From JBGTKH01 sp041744735 (lineage in GTDB: Bacteria > Planctomycetota > Planctomycetia > Pirellulales > Pirellulaceae): a stretch of 6,782 nucleotides of DNA. Position numbers and translations under genes: made by a program. Below are positions 1-4,954 of this stretch, one piece after another. Under the pieces are notes generated by a model. The model was not told the DNA's origin, ran no database searches, and worked only from the letters and a program-made list of their open reading frames with translations. Within the stretch, counting starts at the first letter, position 1, and the number at the start of each line of letters is the position of its first letter. The stretch spans positions 1 through 6,782 of the forward strand of contig JBGTKH010000514.1 of NCBI GenBank assembly GCA_041744735.1. Direction: 5' to 3'.

Positions 1-66
1 ATCGTTGAACACGACTCGCAGCAGGTCAGGCAAGTGACCATCGTATCCGACTTCACGCCGGAGTAA
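1..66 (+). CDS. 3' end of an unidentified protein (partial)
   Basis: Frame 1 is open from the left edge to a TAA at 64-66 and gives a 21-residue C-terminal piece ending in VTIVSDFTPE. The alternation of hydrophobic and polar residues (VRQVTIVSDF) looks like a terminal beta strand, as in beta-sandwich carbohydrate-active enzymes, but the piece is too short to assign a family. It lies on the same strand just upstream of the sugar-binding-domain gene, so the two may share an operon. The stop overlaps an ATG (TAATG, ATG at 66-68), a common arrangement for translational coupling, but that ATG frame closes within 13 codons inside the repeat that follows. Confidence 0.6.
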   Translation: MVEHDSQQVRQVTIVSDFTPE

Positions 67-73
67 TGAGATC

Positions 74-184
74 GGGAGATGGGAGATGGGAGATGAGGAG
101 ATAACGAGTCGGGAAAGCGCGCGGCTAAAGCGGGACGGCACTAATTCATCGACTCCCCATCTCCCCATCTCCCCAGCTCCCCAT
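74..184. repeat. GGGAGAT / CTCCCCAT inverted short-repeat element
   Basis: The left arm has three head-to-tail GGGAGAT 7-mers (74-80, 81-87, 88-94) followed by GAGGAGAT (95-102). The right arm has four head-to-tail 8-mers of CTCCCCAT (153-160, 161-168, 169-176 with final AG, 177-184) followed by a T-run (186-190). The right arm is approximately the reverse complement of the left, so a transcript could fold into a long imperfect purine/pyrimidine hairpin around a GC-rich centre of about 50 bases (103-152). The arms have different periods, 7 versus 8. The element sits directly between two genes and is translated as the N-terminus of the downstream reading frame. It looks like a dispersed intergenic repeat or MITE-like element; that class is inferred, as only one copy is visible here. 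Confidence 0.75.
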
Positions 185-700
185 CTTTTTCTCTCGCCCG
201 TTCTGCCCACGGATTCGCGACACATCATTCGGCTGCGCGGACCGTGGCAGTATCAGCCGCTGGCGCGAACGATCCGCATGGCCGACGGTTCTTCTCAAAA
301 CGAATCCGGCAACCTGCCGCCGCCGGGCCGCGCAAAGATGCCGGCCGATTGGGGCGAATCGCTCGGCGCCGACTTTCGCGGCCGAGTCTTGTACACGCGC
401 ACGTTCAACCGGCCTACGGGCTTGGACGAGGGACAGCGGGTGGATTTGGTCGTCGAGCAAGTCGATGCATTCGGCGTCGTGTCGCTCAACGGCCAACCGC
501 TCGGCGAAGTCGGCTTGAGCGACACTGCCCCACGGTTTGACATCACTGCGCTGCTCCAGCCGCACAATGAATTGCGCATCGAAGTTGAACTGCCGCGACT
601 CACTGCTGACAGCGCCCCGCTAGTTCGCCCTGGCCGCGAAAACTTGCCGGGCGGCTTAATTGGCGAAGTGCGGCTGGAAATCTTCGAGACGGAAGACTAA
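86..700 (+). CDS. glycoside hydrolase-type sugar-binding beta-sandwich domain protein
   Basis: This 204-codon frame ends in TAA. Residues from about 46 to 202 form one all-beta module resembling the N-terminal sugar-binding (galactose-binding-like) domain of family 2 glycoside hydrolases. It opens with IRLRGPWQY (48-56), then MPADW (85-89), RGRVLYTRTF (98-107), a run of strands with VEQVDAFGVVSLNGQPLG (123-140), FDIT..L (151-157), and ends GGLIGEVRLEIF (189-200). No catalytic module follows, so it is a stand-alone domain, presumably binding a carbohydrate or serving as an accessory to a neighbour. The start is doubtful: the ATG at 86 lies inside a GGGAGAT repeat, residues 1-40 are encoded by repeat DNA and its centre (for example PHLPISPAPHL from CTCCCCAT units), and no Shine-Dalgarno distinct from the repeat is visible. 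The next in-frame ATG (278) would cut off the first strand. There is no convincing signal peptide. It may be a gene whose original 5' end was replaced by a repeat insertion, or the remnant of a larger enzyme. Confidence 0.65.
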   Translation: MGDEEITSRESARLKRDGTNSSTPHLPISPAPHLFLSPVLPTDSRHIIRLRGPWQYQPLARTIRMADGSSQNESGNLPPPGRAKMPADWGESLGADFRGRVLYTRTFNRPTGLDEGQRVDLVVEQVDAFGVVSLNGQPLGEVGLSDTAPRFDITALLQPHNELRIEVELPRLTADSAPLVRPGRENLPGGLIGEVRLEIFETED

Positions 701-776
701 AAACATGCGTTGTCGCGGAAGTCGTCCGTCATCGCCCGATGAACGAAGCACAAATGAACGTTGACACGGTGAAATA

Positions 777-2135
777 ATGCTACTAACGATTCGAAACGAA
801 CTAACCTCTGTCTTCGCCCTTTGCATCACTTTGTCGATGGTCGCGGCGGCTGGTTGCAAGCCCGCCAATTCACCGCCCGCGTCTCCGGCGCCGATCGCTT
901 CGCACGAGCCGCTTGTGATCGAACCGGCCGCGGTCGCGACTGTTGAGGTTAAGACCCTGCCCGCCGAAGAATTAACCGATGGCTGGATTTCGCTGTTCGA
1001 CGGCCAAACGCTGTTCGGCTGGCAGCCGCATGCCGAGGCGAATTGGCGCGTCGAGGACGGCGTGATCGTTGTGGACCAGGGCGAAGTCGGCCTGCTCTGC
1101 ACGACCACTCAGTTCGACAACTACATCCTGAAGGTCGATTTCCGCAGCGCCAAAGGAACCAACAGCGGCATCTTTCTGCACACACCGGCCAAGCCGACTG
1201 ATCCGGCCGCGGACTGCTACGAACTAAACATTGCCGACAGCGACAACCCGTTTCCGACCTGCAGCCTGGTGAAACGCCAGAAGGCCGAAGGCAACTTCGA
1301 CAGCGACGGCTGGCAATCGTACGAGGTAACGGCGGACGGCGGACGCGTGCTCGTGAAGCTCGACGGCCAACAGGCGTTGGACTACACCGATCCGCAACCG
1401 CTGGGCCGCGGCTTTATCGGCCTACAGCACAACAGCGGCAAAGTCGAATTTCGCAATATCCAACTAAAACCGCTGGGGACCAAGAGCATCTTCAACGGCC
1501 GGGATCTGAGCGGCTGGAAGACTTATCCGGAGATGAAGAGCCGGTTCACCGTGACCGAGGAAGGCTGGCTGAACGTGAAGGACGGCAAGGGGCAGTTGGA
1601 GACGGCCGATGCGTACGGCGATTTTGTGTTGCAGCTTGAGTGCATCTCGAACGCCCCGCATTTGAACTCGGGCATTTTTTTCCGCTGCATCCCCGGCGAA
1701 GAGATGAACGGCTACGAGAGCCAAATCCACAACGGCTTTCTCGACGGCGACCGCACCAAGCCCATGGACTGCGGCACCGGCGGCATCTTTCGTCGGGTGA
1801 ACGCCCGCGCGGTCGTGCCCAACGATCTGGAGTGGTTCCACAAGACCATTATCGCCGGCGGCCCGCACGTCGCCGTCTGGGTCAACGGCTTTCAAGTCAC
1901 CGATTGGACCGACACTCGCCCGCCCGACCCCAACCCGCGCCAAGGCCTGCGCCTCGAACCCGGCACGATTATGATCCAGGGTCACGATCCCACGACCGAT
2001 CTTTCGTTCCGCAATTTGCGCGCGGCGGAAATGGGAAAGAGAACTGTTCCCGCAGAAGATGTAGCTGAAGTCGCAAGTCGTCGCAAGACTTCAGATTCCT
2101 CCGGGAAAGCTGAACTGTTGCGAGTTCAGCTATGA
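777..2135 (+). CDS. lipoprotein with two tandem DUF1080 (3-keto-disaccharide hydrolase) domains
   Basis: The 452-residue protein starts with a hydrophobic segment ending in a lipobox-like VAAAGC, so C27 is the probable lipidated residue and the protein should be membrane-anchored outside the cytoplasm. A Pro/Ala linker (28-50) leads to domain 1 (about 68-232: WISLFDGQTLFGW, then NSGIFLHTP at 129-137, CYELNIAD at 147-154, FRNIQLKPL) and domain 2 (about 236-415: SIFNGRDLSGWK, NSGIFFRCIP at 297-306, GYESQIHNG at 312-320, LSFRNLRA). The repeated FDG/FNG..L.GW opening and NSGIF motif define PF06439, a concanavalin-like beta-jelly-roll family with members that hydrolyse 3-keto-glycosides. Substrate here is unknown. 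The start has no strong Shine-Dalgarno; ATGs at 740 and 754 are out of frame or lack support. Residues 429-452 and the stop lie inside a palindromic repeat and have no domain homology, so the ancestral protein probably ended near residue 420. The neighbouring sugar-binding-domain gene fits a carbohydrate role. Confidence 0.88.
   Translation: MLLTIRNELTSVFALCITLSMVAAAGCKPANSPPASPAPIASHEPLVIEPAAVATVEVKTLPAEELTDGWISLFDGQTLFGWQPHAEANWRVEDGVIVVDQGEVGLLCTTTQFDNYILKVDFRSAKGTNSGIFLHTPAKPTDPAADCYELNIADSDNPFPTCSLVKRQKAEGNFDSDGWQSYEVTADGGRVLVKLDGQQALDYTDPQPLGRGFIGLQHNSGKVEFRNIQLKPLGTKSIFNGRDLSGWKTYPEMKSRFTVTEEGWLNVKDGKGQLETADAYGDFVLQLECISNAPHLNSGIFFRCIPGEEMNGYESQIHNGFLDGDRTKPMDCGTGGIFRRVNARAVVPNDLEWFHKTIIAGGPHVAVWVNGFQVTDWTDTRPPDPNPRQGLRLEPGTIMIQGHDPTTDLSFRNLRAAEMGKRTVPAEDVAEVASRRKTSDSSGKAELLRVQL
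2061..2133. repeat. GTAGC double-hairpin repeat overlapping the 3' end of the DUF1080 gene
   Basis: Two hairpins lie side by side. Hairpin 1 pairs CTGAAGTC (2065-2072) with GACTTCAG (2087-2094); its loop includes a TCGCAAG direct repeat (2071-2077, 2081-2087). Hairpin 2 is a perfect 9-bp stem, AGCTGAACT (2108-2116) with AGTTCAGCT (2123-2131), around a GTTGCG loop. The outer ends can also pair: TAGCTGAA (2062-2069) is the reverse complement of TTCAGCTA (2125-2132), giving a cloverleaf-like shape. The left edge GTAGC and this architecture match the element at 6612-6656. The element encodes the last 24 residues of the lipoprotein and most of its stop codon. There is no T-tract, so termination is possible but unproven. 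Confidence 0.75.
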
Positions 2136-2435
2136 ATCGTTTCACTGCCTGTGAATACTTGGCGGGTGGAGGCAGGTTGTAACGATTATGCGGCTTGCAT
2201 GCAAAATGCTGACGATTCTACATCCACCTGCAGCTCTCAATTATCCGCGGCTGACGGTCGAATGCTGTTTATGGGGGACACGATTTGAACGCTGGCGGCG
2301 CGTGGCCACCAGCTCGAATCGCGAATCGATGTCCTTCGCCCTCACCGAACCGCCTCGCGACGAGCAGGTCGAGCGAATTCCAAGAAATAGATCACCAAAA
2401 TACGCCCAACTTACTTGGTGCAAAGGAGTGCAATC
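2136..2435. other. intergenic region upstream of the MORN/YwqK gene
   Basis: This 300-base stretch holds no convincing gene. An 83-codon plus-strand frame from 2188 has no ribosome binding site and no recognisable composition, and it runs into the Shine-Dalgarno of the next gene. A perfect 10-bp palindrome, TTGCATGCAA (2195-2204), is present and could be an operator half-pair, though short palindromes occur by chance. The spacing suggests that the promoter of the MORN/YwqK gene lies here and that it is transcribed separately from the DUF1080 gene. I cannot pick a -35/-10 pair with confidence. Confidence 0.5.
2422..2428 (+). promoter_or_regulatory. Shine-Dalgarno that fixes the start of the MORN/YwqK gene
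   Basis: AAAGGAG lies 7 bases before the ATG at 2436. It decides for this ATG over the in-frame TTG at 2415, which would place the Shine-Dalgarno inside the coding sequence and put seven residues before the signal peptide. Confidence 0.8.
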
Positions 2436-3665
2436 ATGACACGTTTCTCTAGACGCTGCAAATGGACACTGGCAGCTTGCATGGTCTTCGCGGCAGGCGG
2501 AGCAAACGTTATGGCGGACGACGCGCCGGCACCGGTCGAAAGCTCGCGGCGATCGATCGTCGTCAAAGCGGCCCCCTCGGTAAGCCCAACGCATCCAGCC
2601 ACCGCGGCCGCGGAAGCTGCTCCGATTACGCCGATTACGCCCGATGAATCACTGGCCGAAACGATCCGCGAACGCTATCCCAACGGTAGCGTGCGAATCG
2701 AACGCGGCGTCACGCAGGACGATCAAAGCAATTACGTCAACCACGGCCCGTGGAAGATGTGGGACGATCGGGGCACGCTGATCGCCGAAGGCCATTATCG
2801 GCATGGCCAGCGGCACGGCACTTGGAACCGCTGGTATCGCACCGGTGAAGCCGCGCTGTTGAACGAGGCTCCGTACAACCAATTCCAGGGCCCCTTCATC
2901 TCGCAGGCTATCTTCAACAACGGCCGTTTGCACGGGAACTGGACAATCTTCGACAGCAAACAACAGAAGATCAGCGAAGTCGAGTACGCGGACGGCTTGC
3001 GGCACGGCATAGCCACTTGGTGGTACGCCAACGGCCGCAAAATGCAGGAATTCGTCTACCGCGAAGGCGCCATCGACGGCGAACTGTTGCAATGGGACGC
3101 GACTGCCAAGTTGATTGCCAAGGACACATACCAAATGGGCCGCAAGCTGGCGTCGAAAGTCACGTTCTACGACGCCGGTCAAAAGAAGACGGAAGGTCTC
3201 TACTTGCACGCTCAACTCAGCGTCGCTTCAGCCGACGACTGGTGGAACGCCAAACCCGCGGTGTACACCCAGCAAGGCAAAGACGAACGCCACGGACCCT
3301 GGACCGCATGGCATCCCAATACCCAGATCCAATTGGAAGGCAAATTTCATCACGACAACGAAGTCGGCCGATTCACCTGGTGGTATGCAAACGGCCAGAA
3401 AGCTCTGGAGGGCGAGTATGTCAGCGGTAAACAAACGGGCCAATGGACTTGGTGGCACGAAAACGGCCTGAAGAAAATCGAGGGCGGTTTCCAAGACGGC
3501 CACCCGATCGGCGCTTGGATGTGGTGGCAGGACGACGGCAAAGTCGCGCAAAAGGCAGACTTCTCCAACGCACCGGAAAAAACGGTGACCGGTGACAAGC
3601 CAGCCACGAACCCGCGCGAAGCAATGCTGCAAGAGCCCGAAGCCCTGCAGCTTGAGATTCGCTAA
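2436..3665 (+). CDS. exported MORN/YwqK-repeat protein
   Basis: The 409-residue protein begins with a classic Sec signal peptide: basic MTRFSRRCKW, a hydrophobic core TLAACMVFAA, and a likely cleavage after VMA (25-27). A low-complexity Pro/Ala/Thr segment (about 28-70, including PITPIT encoded by a direct 9-bp repeat) follows. The rest (about 102-376) is a series of MORN-variant repeats of roughly 22-24 residues with the pattern HG.W..WY.NG....EG.Y..G: HGPWKMWDDRG (103-113), HGTWNRWYRTG (128-137), HGNWTIF (166-172), HGIATWWYANG (190-200), HGPWTAWHPN (286-295), GRFTWWYANG (311-320), GQWTWWHENG (335-344), GAWMWWQDDG (359-368). Such proteins are often annotated as a YwqK-family antitoxin. No toxin gene is adjacent and this one is exported, so an antitoxin role is not supported; a surface or periplasmic beta-rich binding or scaffold role is more plausible, but inferred. 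The gene ends 33 bases before a strong hairpin terminator. Confidence 0.88.
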   Translation: MTRFSRRCKWTLAACMVFAAGGANVMADDAPAPVESSRRSIVVKAAPSVSPTHPATAAAEAAPITPITPDESLAETIRERYPNGSVRIERGVTQDDQSNYVNHGPWKMWDDRGTLIAEGHYRHGQRHGTWNRWYRTGEAALLNEAPYNQFQGPFISQAIFNNGRLHGNWTIFDSKQQKISEVEYADGLRHGIATWWYANGRKMQEFVYREGAIDGELLQWDATAKLIAKDTYQMGRKLASKVTFYDAGQKKTEGLYLHAQLSVASADDWWNAKPAVYTQQGKDERHGPWTAWHPNTQIQLEGKFHHDNEVGRFTWWYANGQKALEGEYVSGKQTGQWTWWHENGLKKIEGGFQDGHPIGAWMWWQDDGKVAQKADFSNAPEKTVTGDKPATNPREAMLQEPEALQLEIR

Positions 3666-3698
3666 CGCCACCGCAAGATGCAGAAATGATATTCAGCC

Positions 3699-3728
3699 AA
3701 GGCCGCTCGAAGAAGTTCGAGCGGCCTT
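3699..3728. terminator. hairpin terminator between convergent genes
   Basis: A perfect 13-bp stem pairs AAGGCCGCTCGAA (3699-3711) with TTCGAGCGGCCTT (3716-3728) around a GAAG loop. It is followed by a short T-rich run (TTTGTT), and on the opposite strand by a weaker U-rich tract. It lies 33 bases after the stop of the MORN/YwqK gene and 14 bases beyond the stop of the convergent membrane-protein gene, so it can serve both directions. Confidence 0.88.
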
Positions 3729-3742
3729 TGTTCATTGCCTGG

Positions 3743-4162
3743 TTAACGGCGCAATCGCAAATCGTAATTGCGCGTGACGACGTGAGACGCCTCGTCGTCA
3801 TCGCCAATGTAATGGACATGGCTCGACTCGTCCGCGACCGGTGAATCGCCGGCGCGCTTCGCCCGAATGATCCTGTGCACGTCCCACACCAGTGCGCCGA
3901 TGGAAGCGGTCATCCAGATCACCCCTTCCGGCGCTAGACCACGCGTCATCAGCATCACGAACGGTACGCTAATCACGCCGATCCACGCCAGTGTGTAAAG
4001 CCAGCCCTGCCAAGTAACCGGGGTCAGCCCCCAACCGATCTTCTGTTCCACAAACCAACTGGGCCGGCCGAACATCGTGGTGCCTCGCGCCCACGATTTG
4101 GCCACCTGTTGCCGATCCGGAAGTTTTTCACGCAGCCGAGAATACAATGCTGTTGCAGCCAT
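3743..4162 (-). CDS. small membrane protein of unknown function
   Basis: This is a 139-residue protein. Its frame stays open upstream to 4555, but that extension overlaps arfB and is Arg-rich nonsense; the ATG at 4162 has a good Shine-Dalgarno (4169-4175) and starts a sensible protein. The N-terminal third (MAATALYSRLREKLPDR...) is polar and basic. Two hydrophobic segments follow, roughly 52-74 (WLYTLAWIGVISVPFVMLM) and 79-96 (EGVIWMTASIGALVWDV), with a short loop, so it is probably a two-pass inner-membrane hairpin. Basic residues (HRIIRAKR) follow the second segment and an acidic stretch GDDDE (120-124) lies near the C-terminus, both likely cytoplasmic. I do not recognise the family. It lies 172 bases downstream of arfB on the same strand; co-transcription is possible but the gap argues for its own promoter. 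Confidence 0.75.
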   Translation of the reverse strand: MAATALYSRLREKLPDRQQVAKSWARGTTMFGRPSWFVEQKIGWGLTPVTWQGWLYTLAWIGVISVPFVMLMTRGLAPEGVIWMTASIGALVWDVHRIIRAKRAGDSPVADESSHVHYIGDDDEASHVVTRNYDLRLRR

Positions 4163-4168
4163 TTCAGT

Positions 4169-4175
4169 CACCTCT
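4169..4175 (-). promoter_or_regulatory. Shine-Dalgarno that fixes the start of the membrane-protein gene
   Basis: Read on the minus strand this is AGAGGTG, ending 6 bases before the ATG at 4162. It selects this start over the much longer open frame that continues upstream to 4555. Confidence 0.75.
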
Positions 4176-4334
4176 TCGCGACAAGACTCAATTCGTTTAA
4201 CCCGTAGGCGAGGAACACCGCCGCCGCGCCTACCTAATGTGCTGATTCGTCGCCCGCGTTGCGTTCTTGGAGCAACGTGCAAGAAGAAGCCAAACTTCTG
4301 GGAAAAAATCCGCAATTCCAGGTGATCTCGCCGC

Positions 4335-4757
4335 TCAGCCGTCCATCCGCGGCGTGCGCCGCAGATCTTTCTTCTGCGATCGCTGTCGCTTCTCCTGAAG
4401 CCGACGCCGTTTGGCGCCGCGCGACGGCTTCGTCGGCTTGCGTTTCTTGGGGACCACCAGCGCGGCCTCAAGCATTTCCCGCAATTTGGCCAAACAATCG
4501 GCCACGTTTCGCCCTTGATCGCGATATCGCTGGCTGCTAGTGACCAGTTCGCCATCTTTCGTCACACGGTGGCGGTACTTTGACATGAACCGCTCGCGCA
4601 CATCGTCCGGCAAACTCGGAGAAGCCGTCACGGCCCAGCGCAGTGTGGCCTTCGTGTTGACCTTGTTGACATTCTGCCCGCCGGGGCCGCCGCTGCGGGC
4701 AAACGTGAAGTGCAGTTCCGTGAGCGGGATCGACAGGCGTTCATTCACAACGAGCAT
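4335..4757 (-). CDS. arfB: ArfB (YaeJ-type) peptidyl-tRNA hydrolase, ribosome rescue factor
   Basis: The 140-residue protein is the usual length for ArfB. The catalytic release-factor loop is intact: FARSGGPGGQNVNKVNTKA, with GGQ at 26-28 hydrolysing the ester bond of peptidyl-tRNA in the peptidyl-transferase centre. The conserved TSSQRYRDQGRNVADCLAKL (73-92) of the domain follows. From about residue 103 the tail is strongly basic (PKKRKPTKPSRGAKRRRLQEKRQRSQKKDLRR), the feature that in ArfB inserts into the empty mRNA channel of stalled ribosomes and separates it from class I release factors, which have long codon-recognition domains. It therefore acts in the cytoplasm on non-stop complexes. 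The ATG at 4757 has a weak AGGA-type site about 10 bases upstream. It is divergent from the beta-propeller gene, and the promoter must lie in the 197-base spacer. Confidence 0.93.
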   Translation of the reverse strand: MLVVNERLSIPLTELHFTFARSGGPGGQNVNKVNTKATLRWAVTASPSLPDDVRERFMSKYRHRVTKDGELVTSSQRYRDQGRNVADCLAKLREMLEAALVVPKKRKPTKPSRGAKRRRLQEKRQRSQKKDLRRTPRMDG

Positions 4758-4784
4758 GATTTCGTTTTCCTGTCAGGCACCCGA

Positions 4785-4824
4785 CGAGCCCGTCGATTAA
4801 CGATTTGGGTGTTCGACGGGCTCG
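4785..4824. repeat. 12-bp inverted repeat in the divergent arfB / beta-propeller spacer
   Basis: CGAGCCCGTCGA (4785-4796) is the exact reverse complement of TCGACGGGCTCG (4813-4824), separated by 16 bases. The right arm runs into a direct 10-bp repeat, GCTCGGAGGC (4820-4829 and 4831-4840). It lies 28 bases upstream of the arfB start, within the only space available for both promoters. It could be an operator, an attenuator-like RNA hairpin in the arfB leader, or another dispersed palindrome; the sequence alone does not decide. The rest of the spacer (4841-4940) shows an AT-rich stretch around 4891-4913 that may hold the promoter of the plus-strand gene. Confidence 0.6.
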
Positions 4825-4940
4825 GAGGCGGCTCGGAGGCCCGTTGTACATCTTTCGCCGACCGCGCTGGAAACGATTGCGGGCTTGTCGCTATATTAGC
4901 GGCTATTGATACAAGTGAATCTGGGGACAGTCTGCAACGA

Positions 4941-4946
4941 AAGGGA
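4941..4946 (+). promoter_or_regulatory. ribosome binding site of the beta-propeller gene
   Basis: AAGGGA lies 8 bases before the ATG at 4955, supporting that start, which also gives a complete lipoprotein signal. Confidence 0.65.
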
Positions 4947-4954
4947 ATCATACC

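Noticed and set aside
1464..1985. A 173-codon minus-strand frame opposite the DUF1080 gene
   Set aside because: The plus strand carries clear domain homology through this stretch; the minus frame is a shadow of GC-rich codon bias.
2415..2435. TTG at 2415 as the start of the MORN/YwqK protein
   Set aside because: The AAAGGAG at 2422-2428 is correctly spaced for the ATG at 2436, which also gives a standard signal peptide.
2188..2439. An 83-codon plus-strand reading frame in the gap before the MORN/YwqK gene
   Set aside because: It has no ribosome binding site, no recognisable domain or biased composition, and it overlaps the Shine-Dalgarno and start of the next gene.
4163..4555. N-terminal extension of the small membrane protein
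   Set aside because: The extension overlaps arfB on the same strand in another frame and is Arg-rich shadow sequence; the ATG at 4162 has a good Shine-Dalgarno.
4877..4913. A sigma70-like promoter for the beta-propeller gene around TTGCGG or TTGTCG with TATATT or GATACA
   Set aside because: No pair has both good hexamers and 16-18 base spacing, so I mention only an AT-rich stretch.
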